This document shows positions 10,130 to 24,440 of a stretch of DNA of 64,000 nt, one piece after another. The DNA is from Diphasiastrum complanatum (Eukaryota > Streptophyta > Lycopodiopsida > Lycopodiales > Lycopodiaceae). The notes beneath the pieces are model-generated. The model did not search any database, was not told where the DNA came from, and was given only the letters and a program-made list of their open reading frames with translations. The first letter of the stretch is position 1. Each line of letters begins with the position of its first letter. The translations under genes and the position numbers were made by a program. The stretch spans positions 1 through 64,000 of the forward strand of contig MU832129.1 in NCBI GenBank assembly GCA_029204225.1, given 5' to 3'.

Positions 10130-11930
10130 CCAGCCGTATTTCATTCCCATGCAAATCACAGATCATGAAAAATCTTGTCAAGAGGGGGCTGAGTTGGGTA
10201 AGAGTGTCTAGTGGAGTTCATGTAGGAGGAGTTCATGGGGGCAACCCTTGGCGTAGGAGCAATGTCCCACGGCTCCCAAACTCAAAGACTCCTGGAACAT
10301 TCCCCATAAAATATGGCCTCGTTGAAAAGATTTCCATTCACTATGGGCTTCAAAGGGCCCTTTGATACCCTTTTTATGAAGCAGCTCCTCGTTGGGGTTT
10401 TGGGACCATGGGGACCTGCCCTAACTAAGGCCATAATTGAGTGTTTGATGCTTTTCACTTGACAATTTCTTGGTGCATACTTGCCACAAAGACCTATAGA
10501 GTACCTATAACTAACTGGTAAGGTAAATCCAATGCAAAAGTGCCTTATTCAGGGGATGAAGTGCACGAGAGGCACGACATCTTTTGTTTGAGCATCATTG
10601 CACAACAAGTGTAGGGGAAACTTTGATAGCTATTATGACCATTGAGGCAAAATTCATAAAAACTTAGTGAGCATGAAGTTCAAGAGGGCCAATAGGGTTT
10701 AGAGGTAGAACCATCAATGGTCCAATAGGATTTTAGATATGCTTGAGAATGGTCCAATAGAATCAAGAGGTGAATGGATCAATGGTGCAATAGGATTAAG
10801 AGGTGGTAAATGTGTGGTCCAATCATGTTTGAGCATTGTGTTAGCTCGTGGATCTATAGTATCATTGTACTTCTCATTTTGATCTAAGTAATTTGAAGAT
10901 TATGAGTGATTTTGAGTCTAAGTGTTGTCTAGCATTCTCTCTCTACCCAAGAGCTATTGATTGGATTCTCTCTCTACCCGAGAGCAAACTCTTTTTGTAC
11001 TTAGTTTTTATTTTGGAACGCTTCCCACACGTGTGTATGTACTTTGGAAGTGAGTTAATGCATGTAGTGGTGTGTTTTTGCCATTGAATTTAAGATAGAT
11101 CTTGAATCTCAATCTAGTCTTGATCATTGTGCATCCACACACCTTAGGAGATCGTAATCACATGTGAAGGACACTCCACACGTTTGAATTCAACATAATA
11201 TCAATGCCTACCTAGGGTTACCATGCATTTCCATCCATTAGTGTGAAAATTTTCCATCAATATTGAGCTAGAAATTGTCAAGATCTATTTTCCTAGCTAT
11301 CTTGTTCAATTTTGGATCAAAAGAGATCAATAGGGCATTGATTGGGTCTGACCTGGTACTGTACGGAATCAGGTGCTCAAACACGTGTGAGGAACATTCA
11401 AATTCAGTTTGAGAGTTCTCTTTCATGATTATCCAAAAATCTTGCTAGATAGCTTGTTTTAAAGCTAGTGTTGTCTAGTTTTTTATGCAATCAATTTCAT
11501 TCCATTTGGATGCGCCAATCAAAAGTTATAAGCTTTTGAAGAGGGTTAGGTAGGGCACCTAGACCTGGGTGGACACATTTGGTTTGGTCAAGAGATTGCT
11601 TGTTTGATCCCAAATCATAGTTGAATGCTTATCAATCTCATCTATATGTGATCTAGGCACTGTTTTGAGATCTTAGTCATTTTGTTTCATGCAATATCAT
11701 TGTATTTGAGTCAAATTTGGTCTCTTAGTGTATTTCACACGTGCTAAGAGTGTTTGATCATAACTTTTCTCATACTCTATCATTTGATGTGATATAGATC
11801 TAGTTTTGGAGAGATTTGGATAGCAAGTGAGAATCATCTCACAGTTTGTTGCAAGACCTTCCATAGGAGTTGATAGCACATCATTATTGGAACCTATTGT
11901 GAGTGTGTAGCAACATCTTTTGTTCATCAT
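10130..11930 (+). other. Unassigned stretch, probably the decayed leader or LTR side of copia A
   Basis: No gene is recognised. The right half (about 11,240-11,930) has phrases like those of the solo LTR at 17,145 and the leader of element G: a GTACGGAATC string, CACACGTGTG and ACACGTGTGAGG E-box/G-box-like palindromes, and a start TGTGAAAA-like string near 11,242. I see no clean LTR ends or primer site, so the link to element A is by position and style only. Confidence 0.35.
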
Positions 11931-14900
11931 TTGAGTTCTTTTCACTTTAGATGGCCTCAATGGGTTCATTCTTGTTGGAACCAAGTGAGGGATTGTCTAC
12001 TTCCAATTATTCAATATGGAAGGATGGAGTCCATCTTGATACTTCAAGATGTGATGGACATTGTTCTTGGCCTTGAACAAGAACCTCAAGTTCTTCAAGA
12101 GGTTCAAAAATTTAAGAAGAGAGCTAGGATGGCTCTCCACTACATTAAGATGAATGTCTCTAATGAGATATTGAGGGACATAGGTACTTGCACTATAGCC
12201 AAAGAAGCTTGGGATTGTCTCAAGAATATCTATGAGGCTAAGAACACCTCTAGGCTCCTCACTCTTTAAAAAAAAATCTTCCAAAGCAGTCAAAAGAGTG
12301 ATGAGAGTGCATCTAGTTATGTTTTGAGAGTCAAGGATATTCGTAGGGAGCTTGCATACATTGGTGATTCTATCAATCAAAGTGAGCAAGTCCAAGTCAT
12401 TCTCAATGGCTTGAGAAGTGAATTTGACAATCTTGTCCAATCCTATGCCATTAAGGAGGAGCTACCAAGCTTGGAGGCCCTCCAAAGTGTGCTTATTTAT
12501 GAAGAATCAAGACAAGAGTACAAACTCTTGAGGATGGACAAGCTTTCTCTCAATCATAATGATGGCAAAGCTCTCTTTGCCAAAGACAAGCACAAATGGA
12601 GGAGCAAGAACCAACATCAACAATCCTCAAGCAAGGACAAAGCCAGAGCCAAAGACAAAGATGAGGAGGAGGATAATTCCTCGAGTTCTTCTATATCCAA
12701 GCTCAAGAAGAAGAAGATCAAGTGCTTTTATTGTGGCAAGAAAGGCCATTATGCCACCAATTGCTTCAAGAAGAAGAATCAACTCAAGCAAGCCAACATC
12801 ACCAATGAGAAGGAAGACACTATTGCAAGTGATGGAGAGGGATCTCTTATGGTCTCTAGCTTCTCATCCTCTCCTTTCAAGAAGGATGGATTATGGTATA
12901 TTGATAGTGGAGCCTCCTCACATATGTGTAGCTCCAAGGACTCTTTCTCTTCTATTGCACCTTATGATGGAGCCAAGAAATCAATATACACTGCAAATGA
13001 TTTTGAATGTCCTATTGAAGGAATAGGGAGCATTCTCTTAAAGCTTGCATCTTCTAAAGTTCTTTCTCTCACTAAAGTTCTTTACGTACCTAAGCTTACT
13101 AAGTATCTTATTAGTGTTGGCCAATTGCTTGATAATGGCCTTGATGTGAAATTCAATGTTGATACTTGTACTATCAAAAAAAATGATGAGATTCTTGCAC
13201 TAGAATCTAGATTTGGGAGGCATCGATAAACTAGATCCAAGAGAATGTGTAAATGCTTGTAATGTTGCTCTTGTAAACAAGCTACCTATGGAGGAGTTAT
13301 AGCATAGGAGGTTGGGACATCCCAACTACAAATCCATGCTCTCTATGATCAAAGAAGCCAAAGCTATTGGCTTGCCAAAGTCATTTTCCAAGGAGATTAA
13401 GCCTTGTGAGGCTTGTGCTATTGCTAAATCTCACAAAAAGCCATTTACAAGATCTTCTATCAAAAGTAAGCATCCTTTGGATTTTATCCACTCGGATGTG
13501 CATTTCTCATCAACTATGAGCAAGGGAGGAGCCACTTGTTTTGTTACTTTCATTGATGATTTCACAAGATTCACTTGAATATATCTTCTTGCTTCTAAAT
13601 CTATGGTGTTTGATCATTTCCTTATTTTCAAAGCTTATGTTGAGAAGAAATTCCATTGAAGATTAAAGCTCTTAGATGTGATGGAGGTGGAGAGTATATC
13701 TCCAATAAATTCTCTGACTATTGTGAGCTTGAAGGCATTAAATCTCAAAATGGAGTGGCCGAGAGAAAGAATAGATCCTTAATGTGAATGTGCAAAAGCT
13801 CTGAGAATTGAGGCATCTTTGCCAAAAGACTTTTGGGGAGAAGACGTAAATTGTGCAAATTATCTTTGTAATAGACTCCCACATATAGCTCTTGGAGGAA
13901 AGTCACCATATGAGATCTTATATTTGAAGAATCCTTAGGTTGATCACCTCAGAGTTTTTGGATGCATATGCTTTACCCATATTCCCTTGGAAACAAGGAA
14001 GAAGGATGATCCTACCTCATGCAAAGGGATCATGGTTGGATACTCGTCCACCGAAAACGCTTATAGAGTCTTTGTGCTCTCTACTTCTCAAGTTATTGAA
14101 AGTAGAGATGTTATTTTCCATGAAGATCAACATTCATCATTGGATGGGGCCGAGAAAGTCATCTATAGATGCATCACCAACTATTACTATTGATTTTTGT
14201 TTCTCATGAAGAGCCAAGGAAAGTACAAGAGGCACTCAATACCAAGGAGTGGTATGATGCCATGAAGCAAGAGTATGATGCATTGATCACCAACAATACT
14301 TGGGAGCTTGTGGATCCACCATCCAACAAGCATGTGATTGGTTGCAAGTGGGTATTTCGAATCAAATACAATCACGATGGCACCATCAACAAGTTCAAGG
14401 CCAGATTATGTGCCAAAGGATTTGCTCAAATCCATGGCCTTGATTATGAGGAGACCTATGCACCTGTTGCAAAGATGGTGAAAATAAGAATTCTTATTTC
14501 TCTTGCTTGTTTTTTCAAATGGAAGGTGTTCTAATTAGATGTATCCAATGCTCTTTTAAATGGTTACCTTGAGGAGGAGATTTATATGGAACAACCTCAA
14601 GGATTCATCAAGGATGAATCCAAAGTGTGCTTGCTCTTCAAAAGTCTCTATGGACTAAAGCAAGCACCAAGATCATGGTATTCAAGACTCAACTCTTTCC
14701 TTATCTCACTAGGATTTGTTCTTAGTGACTATGATCCTTCCATGTATCTAAAGCTTGTTGATAGTAATATTGTAATTCTTCTAATCTATGTTGATGACAT
14801 TATTCTTTGTGGAAGTTGTATCAAGCTAGTTGAGAAAACTAAGCTAGCACTTGGATGTGAGTTTAAAATGCAAGATCTAGGAGAGATCCATTACATTCTA

Positions 14901-15150
14901 GGCCTAGAGATTGACTTTCATAAAGATTATGTTTTTATATGTCAAAAATTCCATATGGAAAATTCTAAGAGCATAGATACTCCAATGGAGCAAATTGAGA
15001 AAGATCCTAATAAAGGTGATGAAAGATCCTTCGAGGACATCACACTTTTTAGGAGTCTTATAGGCTCCTTAATTTGGCTTACCATTACTAGGCAAGATTT
15101 GAGTTTTTGTGTGCACAAATTGAGTCAATTTATGCAATATGACTGTGCAT
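11931..15150 (+). mobile_element. Ty1/copia element A, internal region (broken, old)
   Basis: The order of parts is copia-type: gag from about 11,950, a CCHC zinc knuckle of the form CFYCGKKGHYATNC (about 12,725-12,765), protease DSGASSHMC (about 12,905), GAG-pre-integrase and integrase (about 13,300-14,150), and reverse transcriptase with the YVDDIILCG motif (about 14,240-14,900). It ends near the start of RNase H. The gag and RT are close in style to element G at 45-51 kb, so both belong to one lineage. It is clearly broken, with roughly ten breaks, and no LTR is identified with certainty at either end. It is a fossil much older than G. Confidence 0.85.
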
Positions 15151-15620
15151 TTTGAACTAGTTTCGCACAGTCTACATTTTTGAACTGTTTTGTCGCACAG
15201 TTCGGTTTTTGGGTCATGAAGAAATTTCATCCCTAGGTCTAAAACACTTAAAAAATAATTTTGAGAACTTTTCCCAACACTGTCGCATTTTTTGCATTCT
15301 TGCAAAAAAGGCGACATTGTCCCTAAAATGCCTTAGAAAGGATTAGACCCTTAGAAATAGGGACACTCACCCTCAGAAAAGCGACATTTGCCTTAGAACT
15401 AGTTTTTGTCCTAAAGTCGGTTTTTTTCGCATTTCGGCTTTTTCGCTTTTTCGAAAAAGCTACAACTTCCCTTAAAAGGAGGACATACCTGCTACGAGCT
15501 CTACCAAGATCGTTTCAAACGACCCAAACACTACTTGCTAAAGATACAATGATGACTCTTGAGAAGGCTGTCCTAGGAATTAGTGATGGTTGTTGATTAA
15601 AAGTATGGTGCTCACCAACA
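15141..15620. repeat. LTR-like stretch of the 'tcgca' type
   Basis: Contains recurring GCACAGT, TCGCATTTT and GCGACATT strings like those in the LTRs at 29,551-30,617, about 31,900-32,690 and 53,688-54,884. It follows directly on copia A and is probably an LTR fragment of another copia family. Ends are not defined. Confidence 0.4.
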
Positions 15621-17144
15621 ACAAATTGTAGTTGTGGTACTAGGATTGGGCACAAGTTCTTTAAACTTATTCTTTAGGTCAAATTTGGAATTTGAAATCT
15701 AGACTATTTGATGATTGTCCTAATCCAAGTAAGGTTTGTTTCGTTGCATGCATTTATAGTTGGATTTCACCTAACTTGAAAATAAATATTCTTTTTGCCA
15801 ATAGGATTATCGTGATCATGGATAGACATTTTAGAAGTGTTGAGAAGTTTGTTTTGTCTCTATCTAATAGTTGAAATAAATCAGAGAATATAGTTCATTT
15901 GATCAAGTTAGGCCAGTCCATACAATAGTTGCAAATAAGATCATTTCAACACGTAGTTGCACTCCAACACGTAGGCCATATGGGCCAAAGAAGTTCAAAA
16001 TAGGTCTAGATATAACTCTTTGTTTGATAAGTTTGTATGGTCTTAAATAGTTAATATGAAGGGTTATTATAAATTGCTAATGTCTAGATTACCATTTCAC
16101 TACTCTAATATATATAATTGTTATAATTTATACATTCGATTCAATCAAAGTTCAACTGCAAGTCTCTCGTAAATGTCATTCTTTTGAAAATTCTATCTAC
16201 TTTCATATGCACTTTAAATTTGATGTTGCCTTAACATTTTCTCATAGTTGAGGAGCTAGTGATGATTGTTTCTCATATCTTGTAATGAATGCATGGTCGT
16301 GTCTCGTGTTGGCAATGAGTCTAAGTCTACATATGTATTTTTCTCATTCTCATGTCTTGTGTTGTTGGTTTCTTGATCCCTAAACTGATGAAGTAATGAG
16401 CAATCACTAATCATAAGATTATGTTTCTAAGGTTATGTTCCAAGCTCATACAACAATTAATGTTCATATATTGTAGTAGTTAATGAACATGTGTGAATCT
16501 AAATTATGAACCCTAAACAAGTTGGTCATGAGTACAAGTTTTTTTTCTCTATTTTTGTGACTTGTGTTGTTGGTTCCTTGAACCTAAACCAACAATTTAA
16601 TTAAGTGAATGCACTTCTTTATCTTCGAGCTCCGCATGGTGCCTTCTCAAAATAACATTGCCTTAGATTTGACTAGGTTTCTAAAGTCATGTAGAAGGTA
16701 CTGGTTGTATCATGAAATGTCATTCTTTTATGATGTATTTAGAAATAGTTTCAACTTTAGCATTATGCTTCTAGGATTGTGTCCCTAATTCATACAATGA
16801 TTAATATGTGAGCAAACATGTGTAAGGTTGCAGACATCCAAGCATGGCATAGCTGCAAAATAAGTCAAGTTTACTAGGGACTGTTGCTATATACACTTCC
16901 ATGCATGTAATTGGCAATATGAACAAGCAGTAATATGCCAATCAAATAATTAAAATGCAATAGATCCAATAAGACATGTTAATTTGGTTACCATGGTATT
17001 GTTATTATGAACTCTAACAAACTTCTTGCTAATCATAGTGACTTACAAATGCAAAGACAAAGGTCCCACAAGAAGAGTAAACACATAAGCTTCCAATTGT
17101 GCTTTATCTCAAGATGGCACGATAAATAATGAAGGAGATGTTGG
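15621..17144. other. AT-rich stretch without recognisable genes
   Basis: No coding region, RNA gene or element ends are recognised. Short phrases recur (for example GTGTTGTTGGTT near 16,358 and 16,565), which suggests old repeat-derived DNA. Confidence 0.4.
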
Positions 17145-17982
17145 TGTGGAAAACTGCAAAATTGGTCCAAGAATGGATCCTAAACTGATTCACAAGAGTG
17201 ATTGGATGTTAGATACAATTGATCTATTAATATACACAAGATTTAGATCAATCTAGATCAAATTTAGACGAGAAAATCTAACAAGAACAATCATAAATGA
17301 AAGGGAATTGTACTTGCTGGTTTTCACATGTGTGAAAACCTGTCAAAGTACGGAATCTAGCCTGAAATCAAAGTACAATATGATAGGAACTCAAAACTAT
17401 CAAGAAAAATCAAGACAAATGATGAAATTGACAAGAATTGCCTCCAAAACCAAGATTGGAGTTTCTTGTTGATTATGGCCAAATGTGGCTCTATATATAC
17501 AAACAAAAAGTGGGAGCTCGTGGTACTGATCATCCCTCTAATCTCACATGTGTGAGGGTGCTTTTTCATGTGATGATTCATCATGCAAAATTGACACTTG
17601 GACAAAACCTTCTATTTTGAGCACTTTTGGTCCATTTTCTTCTATGTAGAGAACTAGGAAAAACTCTTCTAGAAGTGCAAATTCGACTTCCTCAACTTAT
17701 TCCACACGTGTGAGCAGACCTCTACACATGGATTTTGACACCTAATCTCATGATGTGGCTTCATGCAATCTCTAGATTGATGCCATGTGGCGTATGACTA
17801 AAAAACATGATTTTGGCCTTTTTAGCCAATAGAACTTGATTTAAACTATATGTACAAGCTATATGATTGTACTACATGAAAAGTACATCTATTACATATG
17901 TGGGAACAAGATCCACACATGTGTAATCATCCTATATACATAGATTTGGCCTTGACCAAGCATAATTCTAGCATTTTTCACA
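17145..17982. repeat. Solo LTR (838 bp) with 5-bp target duplication
   Basis: Starts TGTGGAAAA and ends TTTTTCACA, like the LTR of element G (TGTGAAAA...TTTTTCACA). It is flanked on both sides by GTTGG (17,140-17,144 and 17,983-17,987). No internal region is attached, so it is a solo LTR left by LTR-LTR recombination. It carries a TATATATAC box near 17,494 and several CACATGTG or CACACGTG palindromes. Confidence 0.88.
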
Positions 17983-18207
17983 GTTGGTTGATCGAATGAG
18001 TAAAGCTACATTGAAAAGGACGATGGGGATTGAAGTGACAAGAACATGCCTTGGCATGAATGGCGAGAAGGATTGTTGGTGCATGATGTTATTAAGTCAA
18101 TCTAGGAATGTTCTAGTCATAGCTTCTCATTGTGTCAAAGTTCAATTGATGTACTATGTTATATTGCTTTGCGCTTTAAGAATTCTTATGTGCTATTCAG
18201 ATGTAAT

Positions 18208-19246
<1,039 letters not shown>

Positions 19247-20642
19247 AAGTGGTATCAAAGCCACCGTTCCAAACTACTATCAACATTCGAAACTGTTTTA
19301 CTATACTTAGATCATTCATCATGGAAGGAACATCTTCAGAAATCCACTTGATCAACAAGTTCAACGGTGATGGCTTTCACATGTGGAAGTTCAAGATGAA
19401 GATGATACTCACAGAAAAAGAACTTTGGAGATACATCAATGGTTTAATAGCCAAGCCGGATGAACCTGGCATGTTGACCACTTGGGAAGCTAAGGATGGC
19501 AAAGCTCTTGCCATTGTATCTCTGAATCTCAAAGATTCACAAATATCTCACGTAGCTAATTGTTCCAGCTCCAAAGAGGCATGGGACATTCTTACCGGTC
19601 TATACGAAGCAACAGATGTATCGACTTGTCTCTTCTTGAGAAAGTTCGTGTCACTCAAGATGAGTGAAACAGCCTCAATCATTGATCATCTAAATGAGTT
19701 CAAACAGCTACCCAATCAGTTAGCTGCAGTAGGTTCGCCAGTATCGGACGAAGATGCTAACATGTCTCTTATGTCCAGTCTTTCTCTCTCTTACGACAAT
19801 CTAGTATTGCTACTTAGCAATGCTCTTAACCTATCTCTACAAAAGGTGACAGCAAGTTTATTACATAAAGAAGTAAGAAGGAAAAGCTTATCCACATCAA
19901 ATTCGAAGATAGTTGCTCTCTATTCAAAGAAGCAACAGCTCCAGAAAAAAAAATCTTCGAAAGACAAGAAGACAAAAGTTGAACAAACTGATTCAGACCA
20001 ACAATCACAATAGCACAATCGACAATATGAAAATCCCAAGACCAGACTCTTCTTCAAGTACTACAAGAGAACCAATCACAACATCAAGGACTGTCGAGTT
20101 CTCAAGCATAACGAAGCAAAGAAGAAGATGCAGCAAGATGGAGGATCTGATTCTACCAGAACCTCTCTCGAAGTCCCAACACTGTTAATGATACAAGATG
20201 AACCCATTAGAGGAGCCATGGATAGGTACCTCAATTCTGGTGCTTCTCAACACATGACTTCATGTAAGTCCTTATTTGAAGACCTCACACCAGCATATTC
20301 GAAGTATGTCTATTTCGGTGACTCAAATACACTACAGATTGAAGGCAAAGGATCCATTCGTCTATATCTTCGAAATGGTAAATTGATGTTGCTCAAAGAT
20401 GTGCTATACTCTGATCGTTGTATTCACATCAGATTCTCTATTTTCTTATGTGTATTGAATGCTTTCTAGTAATTTTCTTTCTCATTTGACACTCACTCAA
20501 TTCGGAATGCCTAATCTCGAAGGAAGCATGGCTATCTCAGACACCTAATTGTTTCGCTTCTTTCATGGTTGTCTCTGACACCTACCAAGACATTCCTCCA
20601 TTCAATCTAAGTCAATGTTGATGTTGTAGATTGGTAAACTTC

Positions 20643-21461
20643 TGTAGGGACGTAGATCTGTTGTAGTAGTAGCCCTCTTGCCTGTCAACAAGGGTTAGAA
20701 CACTGGATTGGTGCCTAAATATGTAAAGATGCAACTTTTAGATACTTCTCTACTTTTACACTAGCTCTATCACCCTTAACGCTACCCACCGCTAACTCTA
20801 CTCCGCTAAACTAACAGTTCACATGGTTTGAGTGAAGGGAAAGAGAAGAGTAGAAGAGAGAGAGAGGGAAAGAGAGAAAGAGTGAGAGAGATTTGAGATG
20901 GAGGTTGGCTCAAATGCTCAATATCATTGCTTATGGAGAAACATTAACTAGCATAAACTAGACATAGCAAATGGGAAATAACACACAAATCACCAAAAAG
21001 CATAAGCAAAGAGTGATTAGCAATTGAGGATGCTTGAGCTCCCAAAATGATAGAGTCTCCTCCCTTCTATTAAGCATGAAAAATAGAGTACAAATGGTGG
21101 CTTTTTATAAATGAGGAAGGCCCTTGCCCCAAAATCCTATTGGCTAATATGTACATTGATCCTATCCATTCATCTTGGACCGAACTTAATCCAAGGGTCC
21201 ACAAAAAGTACATTAGAAAGCACAAGATTCATGTAAGTCCAAAATTGGACCCAGCTAAAAAAGGTTAATACTAAGTTCTAACTTGACTTTGGGCCTCAAG
21301 TTTTATTTTAATTACAAAAGGGCCCAAGTCTATTATTTCTATTTACATTTAACTTGCGTGCTCATTGGGCCATGGGCTTATCCGTGCAGGAAGCCATGCC
21401 CTCGCAACACATTTATTCACCCACTTTATTTATTTGCTCTGTGTTGGGAATACCCCCAACA
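20643..21461 (-). repeat. LTR, antisense, family L1
   Basis: On the minus strand it reads TGTTGGGGG...CCCTACA (819 bp), with a TTATAAAAAG promoter box near 21,100. The part at 21,050-21,440 matches 57,590-58,000 in reverse. No target duplication is seen: it abuts copia C on the left and gene X copy 1 on the right. It may be a solo LTR, or the LTR of whatever element gene X belongs to. Confidence 0.65.
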
Positions 21462-21479
21462 GGACCCACGACCTGAAAT

Positions 21480-23945
21480 AGTGTTGGTCTCTCGGCACTC
21501 TACCGATTCAGAATAAGGTTTTCTTGGTCCGCCTTCGGTGGATCAAGTAGCCAGTGACGTCTTCCATAAAAGTTATTCGATCTATGTTTTTCAAGTCCTT
21601 GTGCGTGTGAAGAAACTTGTGTACCCCTGTTAGCCATTTCTGGTTGACCCATGCTTGAAATCGGCTCGTCCAAGGATCGCCAAGGAGTGCGGCTCGATAA
21701 TAAACTCAAGCTATTGGTAGCTGATCTTCCACTTTTTTTGATGCTAACGCCTTATTAGGGTCAAAGAATATGGGTGGGAGAAAATCATCCCACTTGGTCT
21801 CGATTCCCATTAGATGCTCCAAGTCTCAGGCGTAAGTGGTTGTTGCGTCTACATCCGTATTCCAACCATACTCGGATGAAATTCTTGGCCAATTACAATT
21901 TTGGACAGTGATCTTGTCCAGAGGAGTGCCACATTCTGCCCATTTGGATCTTCGTGTGCATGGTAGGAAATGCGCGTTCACCCTGAGTTGTTGTGGACTC
22001 GTCACATACGGCCTGATGGCCACAAGGTCGCGCTCAAATAGCTGTTGGTGCCACTCTGGTTGTGGTGGGAGGGCAGGGAGTGCTTGCAGCTCGTTTCCCT
22101 TGATGGTATGTGATGAGACTGAAATTTGTCAGCCGCCTCTTGAAGACTCGTGGGGATATTTAGATAGGAACTTGTTAATTTTTTCTTCCACGGATTTTGG
22201 GCATCGGAAGACGCAGCTGGCAGATATGGATCATGAGCCTCTAGATGTGGAGGCTTGGCCCTCCCCTTGGCTTTGGCTCTGATCTTGTCCTTGATTGTCC
22301 GTTTCTGTATCAGGAGGCCCTTGATCTTGTGCCCCCGATCCTTGATCTTGATCAATTTTTGCCCCTGTTGCTTGTTTTTCCATGTCCTTGGCTGGAGCTT
22401 GCCTGTGCAGCGTCAAAAACGGGTGGCGTTGGAATTACCACTGAGGCTAACTGAGGTTTCTGTTCCATAAACCTTTGACAAGCCTTGAGGGCTTGCTTTC
22501 CGTGGGCGAGCTCCTAATTTGCGCTTGACATATACTTGTCGAACTCCGCCTGGTAGTTGTTGAGTGTCTGGCTATATACCTGCACCTGATGCCTGAAGAG
22601 ATTCATCTCTGCTTGGGAGAGTGGCCTTGAATCAGGTGCGGGTTGAGCTAACCAGGTGATTTTTTCCTGTTGTAAAGCTTGCACCTCCGTTCTAAGCCTT
22701 GCATTATTTGTTTCATAGATCTGTAGCTGTGCCTGGAGTGGGGCAAGTCTTGGGAGGCTTCTGCTTGAAGCTCTTGCACCTTTGTTGAAGCATTCTTGAT
22801 TGCTGCGAAGAGGCTTTCGATATACTAACTTAAGTTGTCTTCCTTTTCCTGCCGCTTCTGGATCTCCCGGTGCTCATCTACTCGTGTTGCTAAGCTATTA
22901 GCAGTTCATGCTGCAGCTTTTGGGTCTTGGATCGTAGTTGTGTGTTATTTTTGGCAAGTTGCAGTACCCGACTATCCAAGGAGGTTCTGGCTGCTATCGC
23001 ATCCTGGATGAAGGTACCCAAGGCTTGGTAGGCCATCAATATATTTGTAGGGATAGCCACCACACTTGCGTTGACAGGGGCTTGTGTTGTCGCGGCCCCG
23101 ACGACTTGCACTGTGTTGTCGTCATCTTCTATCAGCTTCTCCGGGGTTGTCTGGCCATCAGGTGCAGTGAGATCGGCACGATCTGGCGATGGCACAAATT
23201 GTGTCTGTACAAATGCATCATCAGGCAACGGTTTGTCGCCCTCGGCAAGCTTCGATGGAGAGGTGGGGGGTGTGAGGGAAGTTACACAGTAGGGGACCTA
23301 CTGCGATATGATCACGAGAGTTAGGTTTGATAGAAATGGTTAGTTCATGAATAAGAAAAGTATGCCAATCGTATGACACTAATGTGGGGCCAGGGAATCC
23401 CAAAAAGGACTCCACAATCTGACTGAGCAACTTGGACTGGATTCGATCCTTTTGAAATGTTGAAACAAACAGGAAGTTGTTTAACAAGTGCGCCCCTATC
23501 TGGATTACTGGGTCCATGATAGTCTCTATCAGGTACCTGTTATTAGTTTGGATCGAAACCTCTTGGGCAATCTGGGTGATGAATGGCCTTATCAAGGTCT
23601 TTGCCTACGATGGGAGTTTGGTTGACGATCACCAGACATTATGTTGACGGTGATCATTGAGTTAGTATTAATGCATACCTTGTACGTGGTACTTTGGTAC
23701 AAGAAGTGGAAACGCATCTTCCGCGCGTCCCAGGTGGTGTAAGCGTGAAGGGAAAGGCCCATGTTAATGTCAGAACTAAAAAGCGTTGGGTAAAAACCCA
23801 TTGCTTCAAGAAGTGGACCAGCCATCTGAAGCCATGGTTTGATCAGGGCATCAGAAGGCAATGGCCAGATCAGGGTGGTGGATGGTATTTCGCACTGGAT
23901 CACCTCCTTGGTGCTAGAGTCATCAAAGGAGGAAGAAAAGGCCAT
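21480..23945 (-). other. Unrecognised gene X, copy 1 (broken)
   Basis: I do not recognise this gene. From an ATG at 23,945 (MAFSSSFDDSSTKEVIQCEI) the parts in order are: an N-terminal globular region of about 190 residues, with PWLQMAGPLLEAM, LHAYTTWDARKMRFHFLYQS and AHLLNNFLFVSTFQKDRIQS; a short acidic linker beginning at DAFVQTQFV; a probable coiled coil (DAIAARTSLDSRVLQLAKNN); a Gln/Asp-rich tail (near 22,300); and a further conserved-looking part down to about 21,480 (RPYVTSPQQLRVNAHFLPC, WDDFLPPIFFDPNKALASKK). Copy 2 at 51.6-53.7 kb shares the first four parts and the upstream region. No zinc knuckle, protease or RT motif is seen. It may be an extra ORF of a gypsy-type element or a cellular gene captured by one. 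It is broken, with several breaks. Confidence 0.55.
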
Positions 23946-24440
23946 GTTAGCAGTGGTAGTTAGAGTTTGTTACAAGGAAAAGTGATAAAAAAATGACAGA
24001 AACGGTGAAAACGATAAAAAAGGCTTGGAAAAGTGGACAACAACGGAAAATGGGAAATGGATAGTGGCAACGATGGTATTGAGCACAGATCTGAGTTCAG
24101 AGAGTGCAGATGATGGCCAGTAAGAGTTTTGGTAGCAAACGGAGAACGTGGAAATTTTTCTTAAAATTTCAGCAGAGCTTTGCTAGGCAAAGTGACAAAT
24201 GACTCGAATTCTACCCTTATATAGCAAAATTTAGAGTGTGTATTAGGTGAAATCCACTTTTCCCAGCTTTGTTCCACCCAAATTTTTGTAGGGACCTTCT
24301 TCGCAAAATTCTAAGACATCAGAGAAGTCTACGAAGCTTCAGAAGGTGATTTGACTGCCCTGCAAAGGTTATGCAAGGGTTTAGACAGTCTACGAGAATT
24401 GAACCCTTGCCATAAGTGATCTCTCGCACACAAAGGCAAA
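23946..24440 (-). promoter_or_regulatory. Upstream region of gene X copy 1
   Basis: On the minus strand a CTATATAAGGG TATA box (near 24,222) is followed by CGAGTCATTTG, AGCAAAGCTCT and a long leader. The matching stretch at 44,690-45,038 has the same box (CTATATAAGGGGG near 44,870) and the same order of strings, including the upstream TTCGTAGA...TTCTCTG...GTCTTAGAATT block. Either this is the gene's own promoter or the U3/R part of an LTR. Confidence 0.6.
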
